Source: Diaphorobacter sp. HDW4B | GTDB taxonomy: Bacteria > Pseudomonadota > Gammaproteobacteria > Burkholderiales > Burkholderiaceae_C | Assembly (NCBI RefSeq): GCF_011305535.1 | Contig: NZ_CP049905.1 | Location: forward strand, 4,772,001-4,836,000 | Reading direction: 5' to 3' | DNA length: 64,000 bases | Shown: positions 51,806 through 61,462 of the stretch, one piece after another | How the letters are laid out: each line of letters opens with the position of its first letter | How positions within the stretch are numbered: the stretch's first letter is position 1 | Made by a program: the position numbers and the translations under genes | The notes under the pieces: generated by a model | The model's database searches: none | What the model was told of the DNA's origin: nothing | What the model saw: only the letters and a program-made list of their open reading frames with translations

Positions 51806-52276
51806 GTGCAGGTGCACTTCTACGCAGAACTTGTCAATTTCTTCGCGCGTTCGCTCAATGATCGGGATGCGGCGCGGGATGTCGTGCAGGAGAGTTATGC
51901 GCGGGTGCTGCGCTTGCAGGCGCGCTCGGCGGTGGTGAACGATCTGCGGGCGCTGCTGTTTCGCACGGGCAAGAACATCGTGATCGACGAGGCACGCAGG
52001 CGCAAGGCCGAGACGGCGGTGCTGGAGACGTTGTCGCTGGTGCATCTGGATGATGCACCGTCGGCCCAGCAGGAGGTCGAAGCCCGCCAGCAACTGGACC
52101 GGCTGCTCGCGCGGCTCAACGTCATGCCGCGCAAGCGGCGCGAGGTGTTCGTGCTGGTGCGCGTCTATGGTTTCAGCCATGCCGAAGCGGCCGAGCACAT
52201 GGAGATTTCCGAAGGTGCAGTCGAAAAGCATGTGGTACGCGCGGTGTGCGATTGCATGGGTTTGGCCGTCGCATGA
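51806..52276 (+). CDS. ECF sigma factor, FecI type
   Basis: A sigma-70-family protein of about 156 residues. Region 2 is seen in YAELVNFFARSLNDRDAARDVVQESYARVLR and region 4 in MPRKRREVFVLVRVYGFSHAEAAEHMEISEGAVEKHV, both as in FecI/FpvI. It would direct RNA polymerase to the receptor gene when the cognate siderophore is bound outside. The start is uncertain: no ATG lies near the N-terminus; GTG at 51806, GTG at 51812 or TTG at 51794 are possible. It overlaps the FecR-type gene by four bases (ATGA). Confidence 0.88.
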   Translation: MQVHFYAELVNFFARSLNDRDAARDVVQESYARVLRLQARSAVVNDLRALLFRTGKNIVIDEARRRKAETAVLETLSLVHLDDAPSAQQEVEARQQLDRLLARLNVMPRKRREVFVLVRVYGFSHAEAAEHMEISEGAVEKHVVRAVCDCMGLAVA

Positions 52277-53268
52277 ACTTGGCCGACTTTCACGAACCCG
52301 CTGCGCGCAAGCGTCTGGAGCATGCCTTGTTGCTGCTGGCCCGTCAACATGGTGGCAGCGCGGAATCTTCTGCGCGCGCCAAGGAGGCGCTGGCGATCTG
52401 GCGCACGAAAGATCCCTTGAACGAAACGGCGGCCTTGGCGGCGACGCAGGGATGGCGCGCGACGCAGGCGTCCGATCTGCGCTCGGACATGCAAATGCCG
52501 CTGTCTCAGCAGGCGCGTCATCAGCGAACGCGGCGGCGTGTGCTGTCGGTGCTTGGCCTAGCAGCGGTGGTTGCGACGACCGCTTGCGTGACGCGTTGGC
52601 ATTGGCAGCAGCCCTTGCAGACGATTGCGCTGAACACGGGTGTGGGCGAGATGGTTTCTCACAATCTGCCGGACGGAACGCATGTCGATCTCACCCCCAA
52701 CACGCACATGGAAGTGGTGCTGTACCGCGACCGACGCGAGGTGCAATTGACGCAGGGGGCGATTCGCTTTGATGTGGCGCGTGATGAAAAGCGGCCGTTC
52801 ATCGTGACTTCGTCTTGGGGTCGGGTGCGCGTGCTGGGTACGGTCTTCACCGTCGATGCGCGCAAGGAGCGCATGAAGGTGGCGGTGGCGCATGGCCGTG
52901 TGGCGGTCTGGATGCGCGACGACGAGCACGATCGCTTTGCCGAGAAGCCGGATGTGGTGTTGCAAGACGGGCAGGGCGTACGCGTGGATGCTGATGGACT
53001 GAGCCGCACGCGCGAGGTCGATGCGAGCAACATCGGTGCATGGCGCGATGGCTGGCTGGTGTTTGATCGCACGCCGCTCAAGGAAGTCGTCATGCGCTGG
53101 AACGACTACCTGGCCAAGCCCATGCAACTCGAAGGTGGCGAGGGCCTGTTGCTCACCGGAAGCTTTCGTGTGCGCGATCCGGATACGTTTGTCGAAGCGC
53201 TGCCGCGTTCGTTGCCGGTGAAGGTGCTGCGTTCCGTGCAGGGGCAGGTGACCATCGTGCAGCGCTGA
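52273..53268 (+). CDS. FecR-family anti-sigma factor/signal transducer
   Basis: A 331-residue inner-membrane protein. The cytoplasmic N-terminus (about 1-85) should hold the sigma factor; one membrane segment is seen at about residues 88-108 (RRVLSVLGLAAVVATTACVT); the periplasmic part has the FecR motif LPDGTHVDLTPNTHMEV and a C-terminal domain (WRDGWLVFDRTPLKEVV) for contact with the receptor signalling domain. The ATG at 52273 overlaps the sigma stop. The receptor gene follows after 82 bases, completing a cell-surface signalling set. Confidence 0.92.
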   Translation: MNLADFHEPAARKRLEHALLLLARQHGGSAESSARAKEALAIWRTKDPLNETAALAATQGWRATQASDLRSDMQMPLSQQARHQRTRRRVLSVLGLAAVVATTACVTRWHWQQPLQTIALNTGVGEMVSHNLPDGTHVDLTPNTHMEVVLYRDRREVQLTQGAIRFDVARDEKRPFIVTSSWGRVRVLGTVFTVDARKERMKVAVAHGRVAVWMRDDEHDRFAEKPDVVLQDGQGVRVDADGLSRTREVDASNIGAWRDGWLVFDRTPLKEVVMRWNDYLAKPMQLEGGEGLLLTGSFRVRDPDTFVEALPRSLPVKVLRSVQGQVTIVQR

Positions 53269-53350
53269 AAAAAACAGTTGAAAAAATTTTGTCCGGTTTT
53301 TGGCGACTCGTGCGTCTTCAGGTGGAAAAACACTCCAAGGAACGCACTTC

Positions 53351-55903
53351 ATGAGCTGCCCGCAAAAATCAGATTTCGACCTTTCCCGCAACGGCTCCGA
53401 CGGGGAGGAGCACCCAGCGCGGCCCGCCTCGTCGCTGCACGCCATCATGCTGGCCTGTGTGGTGGCGATGGCGGGCGCTGGTTTGCCAAGCATGGCTCAG
53501 GCTCAGTCCGGACGCGAGGCAATGAGCGCATCGCGCCAACTGAGCCTGCCTGCGCAGCCGCTTGGGCAGACGCTGAACATGCTTGCACGCACGTGGGGTG
53601 TGTCGATTTCGGTGGACTCTGCCTTGGTCGAAGGTCGTACGGCACCGGCGCAGCAGGGGGCGAGCACACTGGGTGAGGCTTTGCAGAAGGCGCTCGCGGG
53701 AACGGGACTGGTGGCTGTTCCCACGGGCGCCTCCGTCACCGTGCAACGCGCGCCTGCGCCAACGAGCGAGCGCGTGCGGCCAGCACCCGCAGCCGGTCAG
53801 GTGGATTCTCTGGAAGAAGTGCGCGTGACGGAAGCGGCCATGCCCAGCGTCTACAGCGAGGGCAAGCGCAGCTACACGCCGCAGAGCGTGGAAGTGGGCA
53901 AGGCGGCCCAATCGCTGCGCGAGATTCCGCAGTCGGTCACCGTCGTCACGCGCCAGCGCATGGACGATCAGGCAATGCGCACGCTCGATGAAGTGATGAA
54001 CTACACGACTGGCGTGACGCGCGAGGAAAATTGGCTGGACACGACCTACCAGTCGCGTGGTCTGAACATCACCAATTTCCGCTACGACGGCAGCGCCACG
54101 ACCTCGGTGCGCTCGGGAGCACGTTCGCAGGACATGGCGCAGTTCGACAGCGTGGCCCTGCTGCGCGGACCGGATGGACTGTTCGGCGCGGGCGAGGCGG
54201 GGGGCGTGATCAACTTCACCTACAAGCGCCCGCAGGCCGAGCGCAAGACCAAGGTGCTGGTGTCCGCCGGAACCATGAACAACTACCGCGCCGAGCTGGA
54301 CACGACCGGTGCGCTCAACGAATCGGGCAGTCTGCGTGGCCGCGCCGTGGTGGTCACGCACAACCGCGACGACATGGCCGAGCCTTCGCGCCAGAAGCGT
54401 CGTCTGCTGTACGGAACGGTGGAAATGGACCTGGCACCCGAGACCGTCGTGACGCTGGGTGCGAGCTACCAGAACGACAAGAATCCCGGCTTCAATTCCA
54501 GTCTGCCGCGCTATGCGGATGGATCGGACATCGGTTTCGCGCGTGACACCAACATGGGTGCGCCGTGGAACTGGCTCAATCGCGAGAACACGACGCTGTT
54601 CGCCAAGCTCGATCATCAGTTGGCCGCTGGCTGGAAGCTCAAGGCGCAAGTGCGTCACACGCGGTTCAACGAGGGCATCAACGCCGCCGAAATCGAAAAT
54701 GCACCATCGCCGACCACGGGATCGGGTGCGGATTGGTGGATCAATCAGGTCAAGACAAAGTCGCGTGAAACCGGTGTCGATGTGAACGTGCAGGGCGGCT
54801 TCGATGCACTGGGTCAGCGCCACGATGTGATCCTCGGCTTCGACACGCAGCATTCCAACGACTACAGCCGCAGCCTGTGGCCGCGCATCGGCTCGGCGGA
54901 TGTGTTCAATCGCACGCCACCTGCGGACCCCGGTTACCCCATGGCCGACTGGGCCTATGGCTCGCAGACGGTCACGCAGAGGTCGGGCCTTTATGGCTCG
55001 CTGCGCATGCGTCCGGTCGAGAACGTTGCCGTGGTGCTCGGCGGTCGCTACACCTTGCAGGAACGCTCGACGCAACATGACAAGTCGGGCACGTTGAACT
55101 CCAAGGTGGTCGAGGGCAACGTGTTCGTGCCCTATGCCGGTGTGATCTGGGATGTGTCGCGCGATTTCAGCGTTTATGCCAGCACGGCGGAAATCTTCAA
55201 GTCGCAGGCGGACAAGCTCTCTGCGCCGCTGCCCGGCACGCCGCTCGATCCGGTGCGCGGTCGCACCTACGAACTGGGCGTGAAGGGCGAGTTGGCGCAA
55301 GGGCTGGCGGGCAGCGCGGCGATCTTCCGCACCGAGAAAAAGGGCGCAGCGGCCATGGACCCCGCGTATCCCAGCACCGAATGGCGTGGAGGCTGTTGCT
55401 GGTTCCGCGACGGGTATCAGCTCAGTCAGGGCATCGACCTGGAGTTGACCGGCCAGGTCGCGCCCGACCTGCAAGTCGCGATGGGCTATACCTTCAATGA
55501 CAACGTGGACAAGCGCGCGGGCGACGAGCGTTTTGCGACCATCACGCCGCGCCATCTGTTCAAGGCCTGGGGCAACTACCGCTTCTCCGGCGATCTGCGC
55601 GGTTGGAGTGCAGGGGCCGGTGTGACCATGCAAAGCGGCACCTTCCGCAAGTCGGGCATCAACGCCTACAACCCGGACAGCGGCCAGTACGACGGTGCAT
55701 GGACCGCCTACCAGTTCAATGCACCCGGCCATGCCATCTGGTCCGCGCGCGTCGGCTACGAAATCAACAAGGACTGGAGCGTGGCGATGAACATCTCCAA
55801 CCTGTTCGACAAGACGTACTACAGCACCGTGGGCTACGCCGGTTACGGCAACTTCTACGGCGAAAAGCGCGCCGTGGTGTTCACGCTGCAGGGCAACTTC
55901 TGA
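53351..55903 (+). CDS. TonB-dependent siderophore receptor with STN signalling domain
   Basis: An 850-residue outer-membrane receptor. A long signal region ends near residue 53 (PSMAQAQ); the STN domain runs from about 58 to 135 (LSLPAQPLGQTLNMLARTWG); a TonB-box-like EEVRVTEA is near 155; the plug contains REIPQSVTVVTRQRMDDQ and LLRGPDGLFGAGEAGGVINF; the 22-strand barrel ends VVFTLQGNF. The STN domain fits control through the upstream FecR and sigma factor. The ATG at 53351 follows AAGGAA; a longer frame from 53300 has a poor start. Closest in type to ferric pyoverdine/hydroxamate receptors (FpvA/FoxA class); the ligand is unknown. Confidence 0.94.
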   Translation: MSCPQKSDFDLSRNGSDGEEHPARPASSLHAIMLACVVAMAGAGLPSMAQAQSGREAMSASRQLSLPAQPLGQTLNMLARTWGVSISVDSALVEGRTAPAQQGASTLGEALQKALAGTGLVAVPTGASVTVQRAPAPTSERVRPAPAAGQVDSLEEVRVTEAAMPSVYSEGKRSYTPQSVEVGKAAQSLREIPQSVTVVTRQRMDDQAMRTLDEVMNYTTGVTREENWLDTTYQSRGLNITNFRYDGSATTSVRSGARSQDMAQFDSVALLRGPDGLFGAGEAGGVINFTYKRPQAERKTKVLVSAGTMNNYRAELDTTGALNESGSLRGRAVVVTHNRDDMAEPSRQKRRLLYGTVEMDLAPETVVTLGASYQNDKNPGFNSSLPRYADGSDIGFARDTNMGAPWNWLNRENTTLFAKLDHQLAAGWKLKAQVRHTRFNEGINAAEIENAPSPTTGSGADWWINQVKTKSRETGVDVNVQGGFDALGQRHDVILGFDTQHSNDYSRSLWPRIGSADVFNRTPPADPGYPMADWAYGSQTVTQRSGLYGSLRMRPVENVAVVLGGRYTLQERSTQHDKSGTLNSKVVEGNVFVPYAGVIWDVSRDFSVYASTAEIFKSQADKLSAPLPGTPLDPVRGRTYELGVKGELAQGLAGSAAIFRTEKKGAAAMDPAYPSTEWRGGCCWFRDGYQLSQGIDLELTGQVAPDLQVAMGYTFNDNVDKRAGDERFATITPRHLFKAWGNYRFSGDLRGWSAGAGVTMQSGTFRKSGINAYNPDSGQYDGAWTAYQFNAPGHAIWSARVGYEINKDWSVAMNISNLFDKTYYSTVGYAGYGNFYGEKRAVVFTLQGNF

Positions 55904-55932
55904 TCGCGGGGAGAGGTGGACATGGAGATCGG

Positions 55933-56229
55933 ATGCTCATGAGTGGAGCCAAAACTGCCAAGCGCTCGGCGCCGTTTTTTCAGCGACTAGTGGCTGCCGT
56001 GCTCGGTGGCTACCTGCTTGCCAGCGCGTGGATCGTGTTCTGCGGTGCGCTTTCGCAGCCCGCGGCAGAAGCCGTGCTGGCGGGCATGCAGATCAGCTTC
56101 GCGATCCATGTGGCGGCGATCATTTGGTCGTTCTCGCCGGTTTCGATTGCACGCGTGTGGGTGGGGTTGGTCGTGCCTGTCGCGCTGTTGTCCGTGGCCA
56201 CCTGGGCGCTGATGCAGTGGCGGGGTTGA
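55933..56229 (+). CDS. Small membrane protein, DUF3649
   Basis: A 98-residue protein with about three hydrophobic segments (LVAAVLGGYLLASAWIVFC, FAIHVAAIIWSFSP, VWVGLVVPVALLSVATWAL). It is recognised as DUF3649, a family found beside PepSY and DUF3325 genes in iron-uptake loci. Function is unknown; it may assist reduction or release of iron at the inner membrane. Two ATGs (55933 and 55939) are possible. It lies between the receptor and the PepSY gene. Confidence 0.78.
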   Translation: MLMSGAKTAKRSAPFFQRLVAAVLGGYLLASAWIVFCGALSQPAAEAVLAGMQISFAIHVAAIIWSFSPVSIARVWVGLVVPVALLSVATWALMQWRG

Positions 56230-56230
56230 G

Positions 56231-57901
56231 ATGAGCGAAAAACCTGAACAAGGGGCGCTGACCGGCGCTGGCACGGGCGGCTTTCGGCAGGCACATTCAT
56301 GGCTGCACACCTGGTGCGGGCTGTGGTTCTCGTGGCTGCTGTTTGCGGTGTTTCTGACCGGCACGCTCGCGGTTTTCGAGGAGCCCATCACGCACTGGAT
56401 GACGCCGGAGCACCATGCCGAAGAAGCGGCTGAGCGCAGCAAGCCCCAACCCACGGCATCGCTCTCGCAGCGACTTGCCTGGGGCATCGACTACATGCGC
56501 GAGCATCACCTTTCGGCCTCGATGTGGGAGCTGTGGCCCGCCGATGCCCAAGGTGCGGGCGATCTGCGTGTCTACTGGTTCGACAGCAACCGGCAATACG
56601 CCGCAGCGCAGTTGAGCACGGCGGATGGCTCGCCGTCTCAGCCTGCCAATGCACCGCCGGTGCGTGGCACGCAGGGCGGGCACCACTTCGTCACCTTCCA
56701 CTACGAACTGCATGCCGGGACAGTGGGGCTGTGGATTGTCGGCATTGCGGCGCTGGCCATGCTGGTGGCGCTGGTGAGCGGGGTGATCACGCACAAGCGC
56801 ATCTTCAAGGATTTTTTCACCTTTCGCGCGAAGAAGGGCCAGCGCAGTTGGCTGGACGCGCACAACGCGGTGGCGGTGCTCACGCTGCCATTCCAGTTCA
56901 TGATTGCGTACACGGGTCTGGCGATTTCCGCATCGACCTTCATGCCCGCAGGCATTGCCGCGCATTACGGCACGCAGGCGGCTGACAAGGAGCGCTTTTC
57001 CGCCGAAATGAACGAACCCGGCAAGCCCGCGCCCAGCGGCAAACCCATGGCAGTGCCAGATCTGGAGCCGTTTGTGCTGCGCGGCCAGCAACTCATGGGT
57101 CAGCCCGTGCGTGCCGTGGTGGTCGATCATCCCGGCGATGCGGCGGCGCGCATTGGCGTCTATGGCTGGAACGACGAAGCCAGCAGCAAGCAGCGACTGA
57201 GCCCGACCAGCGGCATGGCGATGTTTTCGGCCGCCACTGGCGAGGTGCTGCAGGTACGGCTGCCCGGTGCCACCGATGGCGGCAACGCCACGCTCGCGCA
57301 ATCGGTGATGGGCGGTTTGCACATGGTGCCGTTTGGCGGGTTGGCGCTGAAGTGGCTGTATTTCACCTGCGGGCTGATGGGCAGCGCGATGATGGCCACG
57401 GGCGCGATTCTCTTCATGGTCAAGCGGCGGAACAAACATCTGGGCGAATTCGGTGCATCGACAGCGCGCGTCTACCGTTTGATCGAGGGACTGAACGTGG
57501 CGGCGATTGCGGGTTTGGGTGTCGCCTGCATTGGCTATCTCTGGGCCAATCGTCTGGTGCCGCTCGGCATCGCGCACCGTGATGACTGGGAGATCGGTGT
57601 GTTCTTCGCGCTGTGGGCGCTGTCGCTGCTGCATGCGTGGTGCCGACAGCCAAAGGCCGCATGGCGTGAACAACTGGGTTTGTTGGCCTTGTTGTGCGTG
57701 CTTTTGCCTGCGTTGAACTGGATGACCACCGGCGAAATGTTGTTGACGCAGATGCTGCATGGCGACTGGGAAAGCGCGGGCGTGGAGGGGGTTGCTGTGA
57801 TCACTGGTGTGCTTGCTGCCTGGGCCATCCGTTGGCAAATGCGGCCAGCGTCGGTACGTTTGAAATCGCCGAAAGCCGTTGCCGTCGAGGTGAGCCAATG
57901 A
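56231..57901 (+). CDS. PepSY-associated membrane protein (PiuB/FpvG-like iron reductase family)
   Basis: A 556-residue inner-membrane protein with the family motif HSWLHTWCGLWFSWLLFAVFLTGTLAVFEEPI at the first helix, a periplasmic PepSY domain, a second helix group near residue 170 (GIAALAMLVALVSGVITHKRIFKDFF) and further helices to the C-terminus. Relatives such as FpvG reduce ferric siderophore iron in the periplasm. It begins one base after the DUF3649 stop and overlaps DUF3325 by four bases. A role in releasing iron from the imported siderophore is the best inference. Confidence 0.9.
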   Translation: MSEKPEQGALTGAGTGGFRQAHSWLHTWCGLWFSWLLFAVFLTGTLAVFEEPITHWMTPEHHAEEAAERSKPQPTASLSQRLAWGIDYMREHHLSASMWELWPADAQGAGDLRVYWFDSNRQYAAAQLSTADGSPSQPANAPPVRGTQGGHHFVTFHYELHAGTVGLWIVGIAALAMLVALVSGVITHKRIFKDFFTFRAKKGQRSWLDAHNAVAVLTLPFQFMIAYTGLAISASTFMPAGIAAHYGTQAADKERFSAEMNEPGKPAPSGKPMAVPDLEPFVLRGQQLMGQPVRAVVVDHPGDAAARIGVYGWNDEASSKQRLSPTSGMAMFSAATGEVLQVRLPGATDGGNATLAQSVMGGLHMVPFGGLALKWLYFTCGLMGSAMMATGAILFMVKRRNKHLGEFGASTARVYRLIEGLNVAAIAGLGVACIGYLWANRLVPLGIAHRDDWEIGVFFALWALSLLHAWCRQPKAAWREQLGLLALLCVLLPALNWMTTGEMLLTQMLHGDWESAGVEGVAVITGVLAAWAIRWQMRPASVRLKSPKAVAVEVSQ

Positions 57902-58242
57902 CCGAGTTGCATGCTGGCTTGGTTGTGTTGGCGCTGGCTTGGGGCGGGATGACGGCGCTCGCTTTTGCGATGGATCGGCATCACGAACAGTTGACCGGAA
58001 AGCGGTCTATGGCCTCTTCGCGGGCCATATCGTTGCGCGGGGCAGGGGCTTTCATGCTGCTGTTATCTGCGGTTCCGAGCATCCTGGTTTGGGGCTCCAC
58101 CGTGGGTTTTGTCGCATGGCTGGGATTTGTGTCTGCCGGCGCATTGCTCGCGGTGGCAGGCATTGGCGCAAATGCGCGTTGGACGCTGCGTGGTGTGCTG
58201 TTGGCATTGCTTGCGTCGGTCGTTTCACTGGTTTGGTTTTGA
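57898..58242 (+). CDS. Small membrane protein, DUF3325
   Basis: A 114-residue protein with three to four hydrophobic helices; the N-terminal AGLVVLALAWGGMTALAFAMDRHHEQL is the family hallmark (His-His after the first helix). DUF3325 genes usually accompany PepSY and DUF3649 genes in iron loci. The ATG overlaps the PepSY stop (ATGA). Function is unknown. Confidence 0.82.
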   Translation: MTELHAGLVVLALAWGGMTALAFAMDRHHEQLTGKRSMASSRAISLRGAGAFMLLLSAVPSILVWGSTVGFVAWLGFVSAGALLAVAGIGANARWTLRGVLLALLASVVSLVWF

Positions 58243-58307
58243 GTATGTACAGGGTCTGGCATGGAATGGTTGTTTGAGCGTCGTCTGGCGTCCTATGGAG
58301 TGGGGCG

Positions 58308-59483
58308 ATGAAGAACGCACGCGGACGAGTCTTGCTTTGGGGTGGCTTGTTGCTGCTGGGCGCTGGCGCCGCTGCACTTTGGTGGAGCACGCGCGAGCAC
58401 ACGGTCTACACGACCGAAGTGGTGAAGCGCGGCCATATTGAAGCCACGGTGACCGCCATCGGCACGCTGCAGCCGCTGCGTTATGTGGATGTGGGTGCGC
58501 AGGTGTCGGGTCAGATAACGCGCTTGCTCGTTGCGCCCGGCGCGGTGGTGAAGAGGGGCGATCTACTGGTGGAAATCGACCCCAGCGTGCAGCGCGCAAC
58601 CGTTGATGCGGGCCGCGCGCAGTTGGCCAATTTGCGCGCGCAATTGGCCGAGCAGCAGGCGCAGCAGCGCTTGGCACATCAGCAACTGGCGCGCCAACGG
58701 CAACTGACGGCCGAAGAGGCCACGCGGCTGGAAGACCTGCAAACGGCCGAGGCCGCTCATGCGCAGGCCAGCGCGCGCATCGACCAGTTCAAGGCGCAGA
58801 TCGATCAGACGCAAGCGACGCTCAAGGCCGATGAGGCGCGGCTTGGCTACACGCGCATTTATGCGCCGATGGCGGGCACGGTCGTGTCGGTTGATGCGCG
58901 CGAAGGGCAGACGCTCAACGCCACTTATCAGACACCGGACATGCTGCGCGTCGCCGACCTGTCGGGCATGACGGTATGGACCGAAGTCTCCGAAGCCGAC
59001 ATTCGCCGCGTGCAACCTGGCTTGCCTGTTTACTTCACCACCTTGGGCGGGGCGGACGATGGTGACAAGGCGCGGCGTTGGCACGGCAAGGTGCGTCAGG
59101 TGCTGCCCGCGCCGCAAGTCGCCAAGGCACAGGCTGGTGCGGCCCCCAAACCCGCCACAGCCAGCAAGGCGGTCACCTACACGGCGCTGTTCGATGTGGA
59201 AAACGCGGACGGCGAGCTCATGCCGCAGATGACGGCGCAGGTGGTTTTCATCACCGCCAAGGCCGAGAACGCGGTCGTTGCGCCCCTGTCGGCCATGACG
59301 GTGATCGGCGATGCCACGACCGCACGCGTGCTCGATGCGAACGAACAGCCACAGTCCCGCACGCTGCGTTTGGGCGCACGCAGTCGCCATCAGGTCGAGG
59401 TGCTGGAAGGACTGGGCGAAGGTGATCGGCTCATCACCTCGGAAGCCAAGTCCGGCGGTGGATTGCGATGGCTGCAATGGTGA
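58308..59483 (+). CDS. Periplasmic adaptor, MacA/PvdR type
   Basis: A 391-residue membrane-fusion protein, the same length as PvdR. It has a single N-terminal membrane anchor (about 8-26), lipoyl halves (VGAQVSGQITRLLVAPGAVVKRGDLLVEID), a long alpha-hairpin rich in Gln and Ala (residues about 95-175), YTRIYAPMAGTVVSVDAREGQT, and a beta-barrel domain. It partners the MacB-type ABC transporter, whose gene overlaps its end by 16 bases. In pseudomonads the PvdRT-OpmQ pump recycles or exports pyoverdine; the position after a siderophore receptor suggests the same for a different siderophore. Confidence 0.9.
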   Translation: MKNARGRVLLWGGLLLLGAGAAALWWSTREHTVYTTEVVKRGHIEATVTAIGTLQPLRYVDVGAQVSGQITRLLVAPGAVVKRGDLLVEIDPSVQRATVDAGRAQLANLRAQLAEQQAQQRLAHQQLARQRQLTAEEATRLEDLQTAEAAHAQASARIDQFKAQIDQTQATLKADEARLGYTRIYAPMAGTVVSVDAREGQTLNATYQTPDMLRVADLSGMTVWTEVSEADIRRVQPGLPVYFTTLGGADDGDKARRWHGKVRQVLPAPQVAKAQAGAAPKPATASKAVTYTALFDVENADGELMPQMTAQVVFITAKAENAVVAPLSAMTVIGDATTARVLDANEQPQSRTLRLGARSRHQVEVLEGLGEGDRLITSEAKSGGGLRWLQW

Positions 59484-61456
59484 CGGTTCACGCCGAAACG
59501 CCTCCCGCACTGATCGAGCTGAAAGGCATTCGCAGAAGCTACGGCGGCACGGGTGGACAGCCCGAGGTGGAGGTGCTGCACGGCATCGATCTGCAGATCC
59601 ACGCAGGCGAATTCGTCGCCATCGTCGGTCAGTCGGGATCGGGCAAGTCCACGCTGATGCACCTGCTGGGCTGCCTGGACCGTGCAAGCAGCGGCTCGTA
59701 CCGGTTTGCGGGACACGATGTTTCGCAGCTCGATTCCGATGAGCTGGCATGGCTGAGGCGCGAGGCGTTTGGTTTTGTGTTTCAGGGCTATCACCTGATT
59801 CCCACCGAATCGGCGAGCGAGAACGTGCAGGTCCCCGCGCTCTATGCCGGTTTGCCCGAGCATGAACGCGCGCAGCGGGCGGCTGCATTGCTGACGCGCT
59901 TGGGATTGAATGACAAACTCGACCTGCGGCCCAACCAGCTTTCGGGCGGGCAGCAGCAGCGCGTGTCGATCGCACGAGCGCTGATGAACGGCGGGCGCAT
60001 CATCCTGGCCGACGAGCCCACAGGTGCGCTCGACAGCAAGAGCGGCGAGCAGGTCATGGCGCTGCTGCACGAGTTGGCCGATGCGGGCCACACCATCATT
60101 CTGATCACGCACGATCATCAAGTGGCGTCGCAAGCCAGGCGCGTGGTGGAGATCCGCGATGGCAACATTCTCGCGGACAGTGCGGACCACAGCGTCCCCA
60201 TCCAAAGCAAGGCCGAGCCCTTGCGGCTCGATCCATCGCAAGCGCAATATGCGGCGGCCAATACGCTCTGGAACGACCTGCGCGAGTCCGCACGCACTGC
60301 CTGGCGCGGCATGCGGCTCAACCGCGTGCGCACGGGGCTCACGCTGCTCGGCATCGTGATTGGTGTAGCGTCGGTGATCGTGATGCTGGCGATTGGCGAA
60401 GGCGCGCGTCGCCAGGTGCTTGAACGCATGGGCACCATGGGCACCGCGATTCTGTACATGGGCAGCCGCCCGCCTGCAACGGGCGGGCCATCGGGTGAAC
60501 TCACAGAGGCCGATCTGCAGGCGGTGCGCGAGCTGCCCGAGATACGCTACGTGCTGCCCGTCATTGGCGATCCGACGACCGTGCGCTACGGAAGCAAGGA
60601 CAAGGAAATCTACGTGTTCGCCTCAAGCGAGCAGATGCCTGCTGTCCACCATTGGCCGGTGGAGCAGGGCCGTTTCTATACCGAGGCGGAAGACCGCGCG
60701 CTCGCGCCGCTGGTGGTGTTGGGACACAAGGCGCGCCAGCATTTCTTTCCCGATACGCCCAATCCGCTGGGTCGCCAGTTGCTGATCGGCGCGTCGCCCT
60801 TCGAGGTGGTTGGCGTGATGTCCGAGCGCGGTGCGGATTCGGGCGCGCAGGACTATGACGACATGGTTTTCATCCCGTATCGCGCGGGTCGTGCGCGGGT
60901 CTATCAAACGCAGACGCAGCCCGACTATGTGGTGATGCAGGCCATGTCGTCCGAAGTGGTGAACGAGGCGGAAGCCGCGATTCGCACGCTGCTGATTGCG
61001 CGCCATGGTCGCGAGGATTTCGGCATCGGCAACGCCGCCGCGCGCATCCAGGCCGAGATGGCGACGCGGCGCAGCATGAGCGTGATGCTGGGGCTGATTG
61101 CGGCGGTGTCGCTGGTGGTGGGCGGCATTGGCGTGATGAACGTGATGCTCATGACCGTGAAGGAGCGCACACGCGAGATCGGCATTCGCGTGGCGACCGG
61201 TGCGCGTCAGCGCGACATTCTTCGGCAGTTCATGACGGAGGCGGTGCTCGTCACGCTGGTCGGCGGAACGGTCGGCGTGATCGCAGGCCTTTTGGTGGGT
61301 GCGGTGTTGATCGTGTCGAATGTGCCGGTGGTCTTTTCGGTATCGGCCATGCTGGGCGCTTTCGCCTGCGCGGTGGCTACAGGGCTGGTGTTCGGATACA
61401 TGCCAGCGCGCACGGCGGCGCGGCTCGACCCCGTGGCCGCGTTGACGGGAGAGTAA
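59468..61456 (+). CDS. MacB/PvdT-type ABC transporter
   Basis: A 662-residue fused ATPase-permease. Walker A GQSGSGKST is near residue 54, the signature LSGGQQQRVSIARAL near 157, Walker B IILADEPTGALDS near 177; a membrane helix precedes the large periplasmic domain (GIVIGVASVIVMLAIGEGARRQV near residue 295) and three helices close the protein (with GVMNVMLMTVKERTREIGIR). Length equals PvdT. It overlaps the adaptor gene by 16 bases and is followed after 6 bases by the outer-membrane factor. A macrolide exporter is the alternative reading; context favours siderophore traffic. Confidence 0.93.
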   Translation: MAAMVTVHAETPPALIELKGIRRSYGGTGGQPEVEVLHGIDLQIHAGEFVAIVGQSGSGKSTLMHLLGCLDRASSGSYRFAGHDVSQLDSDELAWLRREAFGFVFQGYHLIPTESASENVQVPALYAGLPEHERAQRAAALLTRLGLNDKLDLRPNQLSGGQQQRVSIARALMNGGRIILADEPTGALDSKSGEQVMALLHELADAGHTIILITHDHQVASQARRVVEIRDGNILADSADHSVPIQSKAEPLRLDPSQAQYAAANTLWNDLRESARTAWRGMRLNRVRTGLTLLGIVIGVASVIVMLAIGEGARRQVLERMGTMGTAILYMGSRPPATGGPSGELTEADLQAVRELPEIRYVLPVIGDPTTVRYGSKDKEIYVFASSEQMPAVHHWPVEQGRFYTEAEDRALAPLVVLGHKARQHFFPDTPNPLGRQLLIGASPFEVVGVMSERGADSGAQDYDDMVFIPYRAGRARVYQTQTQPDYVVMQAMSSEVVNEAEAAIRTLLIARHGREDFGIGNAAARIQAEMATRRSMSVMLGLIAAVSLVVGGIGVMNVMLMTVKERTREIGIRVATGARQRDILRQFMTEAVLVTLVGGTVGVIAGLLVGAVLIVSNVPVVFSVSAMLGAFACAVATGLVFGYMPARTAARLDPVAALTGE

Positions 61457-61462
61457 GCAAAG

